A DNA stretch of 64,000 bases, taken from NCBI RefSeq assembly GCF_032854445.1, contig NC_088303.1, positions 5,587,501 to 5,651,500 of the forward strand, in the 5' to 3' direction. The position numbers and the translations under genes were made by a program. Below the pieces are notes generated by a model. It did no database searches. It had not been told where the DNA came from and worked only from the letters and a program-made list of their open reading frames with translations. The stretch comes from Liolophura sinensis. Lineage: Eukaryota > Mollusca > Polyplacophora > Chitonida > Chitonidae. Positions within the stretch are counted from its first letter, which is position 1. The number at the start of each line of letters is the position of its first letter. Below, one piece after another: positions 59,501 to 64,000 of this stretch.

Positions 59501-62359
59501 TGCAAAAAAAGGGGAAAACGGATATACATGTACCACATTGCAGTGTTGAGTTTTCAACATCCAGTTTATCACAAGTAAACAGTACAGCAAAATGCAAAAG
59601 GAGCACAGTCTAATTTGATTCATTTAGCATGACACATAACACTGGAGATGAAGATCATTGTTAACTTTTAGGAAATGAAGATCATTGTTAACTGACGGAA
59701 GGAATAAAATTCCTAGGAAGGTGATCCACTGTAGATCCCTTGCAAAACTGTCAATACATTTAGACAGACGTAAAGATTACAACAGAATCAAACAAAACCA
59801 ATTAAAACATGCAATTTCAGATAATTTCAATATATTCCACATGAAAAATGCTAAACCAAATGCATGGATCAAGCTAGTTTTGGAACCTGATTTGAGATAG
59901 CCAAAAAAACAAAAAGAGTCTGCAGGCATAACAATTTTCTCAAAGTCAATAATATTTAGACAATTCTTAGCAAGGAAAACCAAAGAATACTGGACACACA
60001 GAGAGACACAAAGTAATAATCCTCACTTCTGCAGAAACATGGAATAACTTCCTTGAGTTAGGAAAGAATACTTGATCCCATTTTTCAGCTGATGATGATA
60101 CAGGTGTGTAACTTACCTGTCCACATCTCCCTGGAGGTCATCCACACTGAGCTGAGCTTTGGCCAGTCTATACACAAAACAAATAACTACATCTCACAGG
60201 CCTATATTCAAACTAATGCATTCAAGCAGCAAAAAAATTATTGTCAGTATCACCCAATGACATTTTTGATGCCATTATTACAAGATGAACGTCGTTGTAC
60301 ATGTACATATATTTCAGACACCAATGATTTACAGTCCCTTTACATAAGATAAGATATCAGATTTTACAATCACACTGGGCATGTCAAATGATCCAAATAC
60401 TGCTTTAAAAACTTCTTTCATTTTTGAAGAATACACCTTATTCATAAAAAGTACATTTTGGAGTAAAATGGAGGTCATAAAGTATAACTTTTGGTGCTAA
60501 ATCTAAAAATTATCCAACTGTACCTTCTAAACACACCTGTAAACACCTTTCTAAGATAAATATGGCTATCAGAATCAGACAAACTAAGTAACTTTACAGT
60601 CAATAACCACATTTTAGTTCAAATACAGCACATGAGTCAATATATTAGAAAATGCTGGTGGTCTCTTACTCTAACTGTAGTTCATCATTCTCCTGGGTCA
60701 GTGATGACATACGGTCCTTAGCATCACACACCGCCTGCAGGTTAGACTGCAGTTCTGACTTAGCCTTCTGTACCTGTGCCAGTAACTCTTGTTCTCTACA
60801 ACAGAAACCATTATCATGCTGAGTAATTCACGCAGCAATAAAGCAGAGAGCTTCCTCAGAGCTTTGGAATAATATATGCCATCAATTCTATCAAAGACGT
60901 TTTAACATCAGAAGTAGCTTCTGTTGTGCATGAAAGCACTGAAATTCGCCGTGAATACAAGTAAATTTATCCCACAGTCAATATTCTTAATATTCCAATT
61001 TTCATGTTCACATGTGAGAATATTATGAAATATTTCATTTCATATCAGAACACTCATAATCATATATTCATGTTGCTTTGCTATGTATGTGTCTTTGATC
61101 AACTTGTAGACAGTTGTAAATTTGTCTGAATGGCTAAAATTGCTTTTCAGATGGCTTGAGAGAACAAATTACAATTTACTCAACTTTTTATTGGGATTTT
61201 GACAAAAGGTTTTTTTTTTATTTTTCTCTCCATGTTAAGATTTTAAAAATTCATATCTTTTTCATCAGCCATATAAAAATTAGAACTTCCTACTGACCAA
61301 ATGACCCTATTTCACCTGATAGTGTTAGGTTAACAACAAAGAAGTTGCTATGGATGGCCATGTGTGTAACACACATACCTGTGCTCAGATGAACTCTTCA
61401 AACCGTCCAATTCCTCCTCCACACATCTAAACTTGGACATCCATGTGTCCGCCTCGGTTTTATACACCAGTGCCTGGGTCAACTGAGCCTGAAATGAAAC
61501 AGAAAAGCGCCATGTACAGTACAAACCAGGCTATGAAACTCCCAGTAGCCCACCACTAGTGCGCCAGTGGGTTGCCCTTTGTGGACCTGTGGAATGGTCA
61601 TGGGCCATGTTGGTTGTGGAAAAATATTCACATCATCCGAACACTACTGGATCTGGATGCAGTAACTACACAGCTTTTTATAGCAACAGATGGCTTGAAG
61701 GCCAGTTAAAGTTGTGTTTATAATAGTGGCAGTGATTTGATGTCAACGTTCAAGTCAGCGGCCACATTTCTGAAGAAGTCAGCAAAAGCACTTCTATATT
61801 ATCAACAGAAAAGACCTGGTTGTTAAAAGTGTAAATATTAGGACTTGGATCAGCATTAACTTTAGTTCAGACTAAAGTGGCATTTGGTTTGTATTGGAAC
61901 CAGTCAAGTATTGAGATTGAAGCCAGATTTAACTTTTAATACATTTTGGAATAACTGCCCCCTGGATATCAAAAATTTGACCCAAAGACAGGTTAACAAT
62001 AGCAACTGATAGAAGTGATAATCTCAGCAATTAATGAGCAATAAAATAGCCGTAATTTTCCAACATAAATCAGTTCTGAATTACTGTACAAGGAGAACAC
62101 TCACACAATAAAGAATACCGATGTGTAAACGGTAACCTGTATCAATACTGGCATATTTCTCAGCATTTTGTCTTTACTAATGATATGTAATCAGTAACGC
62201 AACATCCAATCAACATGCTCAGGTCAAAGTGTTGAGACCTAACAGGGTGGTGATGCAGTGATCAGTATCTTGTACCTTTAGGGAGTTGATCTCTTCATTT
62301 TTCTCTGTTCTTGATGCTTCAAGGTCCTCCAACAGTCGTTCAAAGCTCTCCTGGGTCTC
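56251..62359 (-). CDS. HMMR: C-terminal seven exons of an HMMR/KIF15-family coiled-coil protein (partial gene)
   Basis: Seven minus-strand exons join in a single open frame of 292 codons: 62359-62276, 61488-61379, 60795-60670, 60167-60117, 59499-59406, 57805-57674, 56532-56251. Every junction has GT/AG borders and matching phase (0, 2, 2, 2, 0, 0). The product is almost entirely heptad-type coiled coil rich in E, K, Q and L, then a basic tail. The exon at 57.7 kb carries LVGHQNHKQKIQFHLALKEE followed by ENNNLRE, which matches the leucine-zipper signature ending vertebrate HMMR (RHAMM), a spindle-pole/microtubule protein. The kinesin KIF15 shares this C-terminal domain, so without the N-terminus (a motor would mean KIF15) HMMR is a preference. 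Upstream exons lie beyond the right edge. Confidence 0.72.
57345..57568 (+). mobile_element. SINE, diverged, in the HMMR-like gene
   Basis: GTCGCTGCCAGTTCAACCCC, then GCAACCTGTGGATGGTTGTG and GTAAAACACCAATCAAATAA match the SINE; the start of the head is not recognisable. It lies in the intron between exons F and G. A short head-like piece (GGTCTCCATAGCCTAGTTG) is at about 57091. Confidence 0.84.
57674..57805 (-). CDS. HMMR: HMMR-like exon F, C-terminal zipper with the GHQN-KQKI signature
   Basis: The exon is 132 bp, phase 0/0, with acceptor GTGGCCTCCAG/GAA and donor GAGAG/GTGAGA. It encodes 44 residues: EMAELQERLKTVEDEHAR, the signature LVGHQNHKQKIQ, then FHLALKEENNNLRE. Vertebrate HMMR has LLGHQNLKQKIKHV at this place, in a zipper tied to centrosome/microtubule targeting. 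This exon identifies the family. Confidence 0.85.
57938..58995. mobile_element. Dispersed repeat, copy 2, in the intron between HMMR-like exons E and F
   Basis: It begins GAAAGACAGCACCTCACTAA and ends with GCCATTTGTGCAGTATTATC and ATTTTGTTCTAGATG, homologous to 29044-29735 with about 350 bp of extra interior. It abuts the 33 bp array. Confidence 0.7.
58995..59440 (-). repeat. 33 bp tandem array duplicating an exon end with its 5' splice site
   Basis: There are about 13 units of 33 bp (minus strand GGCAGAGCAAAGTAAGTCTG plus 13 bp). The unit equals 11 codons and reads as coiled-coil-like (N/H)RQSKVSL(A/T/M)E(H/C/G). Twelve units contain a donor-like AAA/GTAAGT, AA/GTAAGT, GTAAGA or GTAAAT. Register is exact except for a 5 bp insertion near 59366-59374. 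The array ends by about 59005, next to a dispersed element. Confidence 0.9.
59406..59499 (-). CDS. HMMR: HMMR-like exon E, ending at the first of a series of repeated 5' splice sites
   Basis: The acceptor is CCCCTTTTTTTGCAG/ACT (phase 2). The shortest phase-compatible exon ends AGCAAA/GTAAGT at 59406 (94 bp). It encodes LQCLAAKDHCDKEELQSQLD and then TMQAEHNRQSK. The last 27 bp and the donor are the first unit of a 33 bp tandem repeat that continues to about 59005, so other donors are possible. A GTAAAG donor at 59373 would add exactly 11 codons. Reading through instead meets an in-frame stop at about 59364. Confidence 0.7.
60117..60167 (-). CDS. HMMR: HMMR-like exon D (51 bp microexon)
   Basis: The exon is 51 bp, phase 2 in and out, with acceptor TTGTGTATAG/ACT and donor GACAG/GTAAGT. 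It encodes LAKAQLSVDDLQGDVD plus a split Arg codon. It is too short to appear as an ORF and was found by splice-site and phase matching; both splice sites are strong. Confidence 0.75.
60670..60795 (-). CDS. HMMR: HMMR-like exon C
   Basis: The exon is 126 bp, phase 2 in and out, with acceptor TTCTGTTGTAG/AGA and donor TTAGA/GTAAGA. It encodes about 42 residues of coiled coil, EQELLAQVQKAKSELQSNLQ and onward to SLTQENDELQLE. There is no stop in frame and both junction codons (AGA, GAA) are restored on joining. Confidence 0.78.
61379..61488 (-). CDS. HMMR: HMMR-like exon B
   Basis: The exon is 110 bp, phase 0 in and 2 out, with acceptor TTTCATTTCAG/GCT and donor CACAG/GTATGT. It encodes AQLTQALVYKTEADTWMSKF and then RCVEEELDGLKSSSEH. 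The W-x2-K-(F/Y)-x3-E-E-L spacing resembles the W-x2-x-Y-E-E-L stretch shortly before the HMMR C-terminal zipper, which is part of the reason for preferring HMMR. Confidence 0.78.
62276..62359 (-). CDS. HMMR: HMMR-like exon A (first seen in window)
   Basis: The exon is 84 bp, phase 0 in and out, and encodes a 28-residue coiled-coil stretch starting ETQESFERLLEDLEAS. The acceptor is TAACATACAAG/GAG, with a weak pyrimidine tract, and the donor is AAAG/GTACAA. It splices in frame to exon B at 61488. The acceptor is the least certain boundary of the model. About 280 bp upstream lies the 47 bp minisatellite. Confidence 0.65.
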
Positions 62360-62637
62360 CTTGTATGTTAGCAAGGTTAAGGGTCAGCCAACATGAAAAT
62401 GTGACACTTAACTTATACCTACATATTAATGTATAATGAAAGTCATGTCGGTATTGCCCTAGGAAAGTCACATAGCTATGTAGGCCTACAATGTAGTTCA
62501 GTACATTTAGGAGTGTAGGATGTAAGTGTGTGTAGGTTGTACCCTTAGAATGTCATACAAGTTGAAACTTGGCATTCTAGGTGAGTTGCTTAAATTGTAT
62601 CATAGAACTCTGTTAAGATCTGTGTAAAGTCATGCTC

Positions 62638-64000
62638 ATTTAATTTTTGCACCCGTCTTCTAGTTCTTGTGTAATGGCTTTAGCATTTAATTTTGCACCC
62701 GTCTTCTAGCTCTTGTGTAATTACTTCCAGCACCTATTTTTTGCACCCGTCTTCCAGTTCTTGTGTAATGGCTTTAGCATCTAATTTTTGCACCCATCTT
62801 CTAGTTCTTGTGTAATGACTTCAGCATCTAATTTTTTCACCCGTCTTCTAGTTCTTGTGTAATGGCTTTAGCATCTAATTTCGCACCCATCTTCTAGTTC
62901 TTGTGTAATGACTTCAGCATCTAATTTTTGAACCCGTCTTCTAGTTCTTGTGTAATGGCTTTAGCATCTAATTTTTTCACCCGTCTTCTAGTTCTTGTGT
63001 AATGACTTTAGCATCTAATTTTTGCACCCGTCTTCTAGTTCTTGTGTAATGACTTTAGCATCTAATTTTTGCACCCATCTTCTAGTTCTTGTGTAATGGC
63101 TTCAGCATCTAATTTTTGCACCCGTCTTGTAGTTCTTGTGTAATGACTTCAGCAAATAATTTTTGAACCCGTCTTCTAGTTCTTGTGTAATGGCTTCAAC
63201 ATCTAGTTTTTGAACCCGTCTTCTAGTTCTTGTGTAATGACTTCAGCATCTAATTTTTGAACCCATCTTCTAGTTCTTGTGTAATGGCTTTAGCATCTAA
63301 TTTTTGAACCCGTCTTCTAGTTCTTGTGTAATGACTTCAGCATCTAATTTTTGAACCCATCTTCTATTTTTTGTGTAATGGCTTTAGCAACTAATTTTTG
63401 AACCCGTCTTCTAGTTCTTGTGTAATGACTTTAGCATCTAATTTTTGCACCCATCTTCTAGGTCTTGTGTAATGACTTTAGCATCTAATTTTTGCACCCG
63501 TCTTCTAGTTCTTGTGAAATGGCTTCAGCATCTAATTTTTGCACCCGTCTTCTAGTTCTTGTGTAATGACTTCAGCAATTAATTTTTGAACCCGTCTTCT
63601 AGTTCTTGTGTAATGGCTTCAACATCTAGTTTTTGAACCCGTCTTCTAGTTCTCGTGTAATGACTTCAGCATCTAATTTTTGAACCCATCTTCTAGTTCT
63701 TGTGTAATGACTTCAGCATCTAATTTTTGAACCCATCTTCTATTTTTTGTGTAATGGCTTTAGCAACTAATTTTTGAACCCGTCTTCTAGTTCTTGTGTA
63801 ATGACTTTAGCATCTAATTTTTGCACCCGTCTTCTAGTTCTTGTGTAATGACTTTAGCATCTAATTTTTGCACCCGTCTTCTAGTTCTTGTGTAATGGCT
63901 TCAGCATCTAATTTTTGCACCCGTCTTCTAGTTCTTGTGTAATGACTTCAGCAATTAATTTTTGAACCCGTCTTCTAGTTCTTGTGTAATGGCTTCAACA
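62638..64000. repeat. 47 bp minisatellite with higher-order structure, continuing beyond the window
   Basis: There are about 29 head-to-tail units of 47 bp (plus strand TTTTTGCACCCGTCTTCTAG, then TTCTTGTGTAATGACTTTAG, then CATCTAA). Variant units recur together: the CTATTTTTTG variant is at 63365 and 63741 (376 bp = 8 units), and the GGCTTCAACA variant at 63192, 63615 and 63991 (423 and 376 bp). This shows block-wise duplication. 47 is not a multiple of 3 and every frame has stops, so it is not coding. It lies upstream of exon A on the gene strand, presumably in an intron. Confidence 0.95.

Overview
The window is animal (spiralian) nuclear DNA, most likely from a mollusc. The evidence is a genome of small exons with GT/AG introns, many copies of a tRNA-derived SINE whose 3' part (GGCCGCCGTCGTATAAGTG, then TACGGCGTAAAACACCAATC and an AAATA tail) I know from mollusc genomes, short DNA elements with terminal inverted repeats, and more than a dozen minisatellites. 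Nothing is prokaryotic: there are no operons, no CRISPR array and no rRNA. The exact species cannot be read from the sequence.

Layout. 1-31 kb is gene-poor and built largely of old local duplications: a ~2-4 kb segment appears twice at 0.35-4.5 kb and 5.9-8.0 kb, and another pair lies at 9.8-10.7 and 28.6-29.0 kb. Arrays of 23, 31 and 37 bp units are also present. The one convincing gene here is an intronless, two-membrane-segment RING-finger protein on the minus strand (26.4-27.1 kb), with a decayed copy of its RING part at 21.8-22.0 kb. 31-34 kb is a nest of repeats, including an inverted-repeat element inserted in a SINE. 34.9-44.0 kb on the minus strand holds a small gene that I assembled from splice phases: signal peptide exon, linker exon, beta-sheet/Ig-like exon, EGF exon and, less surely, a Ser/Thr-rich exon with a GPI-type tail (about 305 aa, probably cell-surface). 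45-56 kb is mostly mobile-element debris (a Penelope/Neptune-like reverse transcriptase relic, a TTAA-flanked inverted-repeat family, SINEs, microsatellites).

56.2-62.4 kb on the minus strand holds the last seven exons (292 codons) of a coiled-coil gene of the HMMR / KIF15 C-terminal family; the N-terminal part lies beyond the right edge. This gene carries three unrelated tandem expansions: a 36 bp repeat in the last exon, a 33 bp array that multiplies an exon end together with its 5' splice site (12 donor-like sites in a row), and a 47 bp array with higher-order 8-9-unit structure running off the window. The donor array is the most unusual observation in the window.
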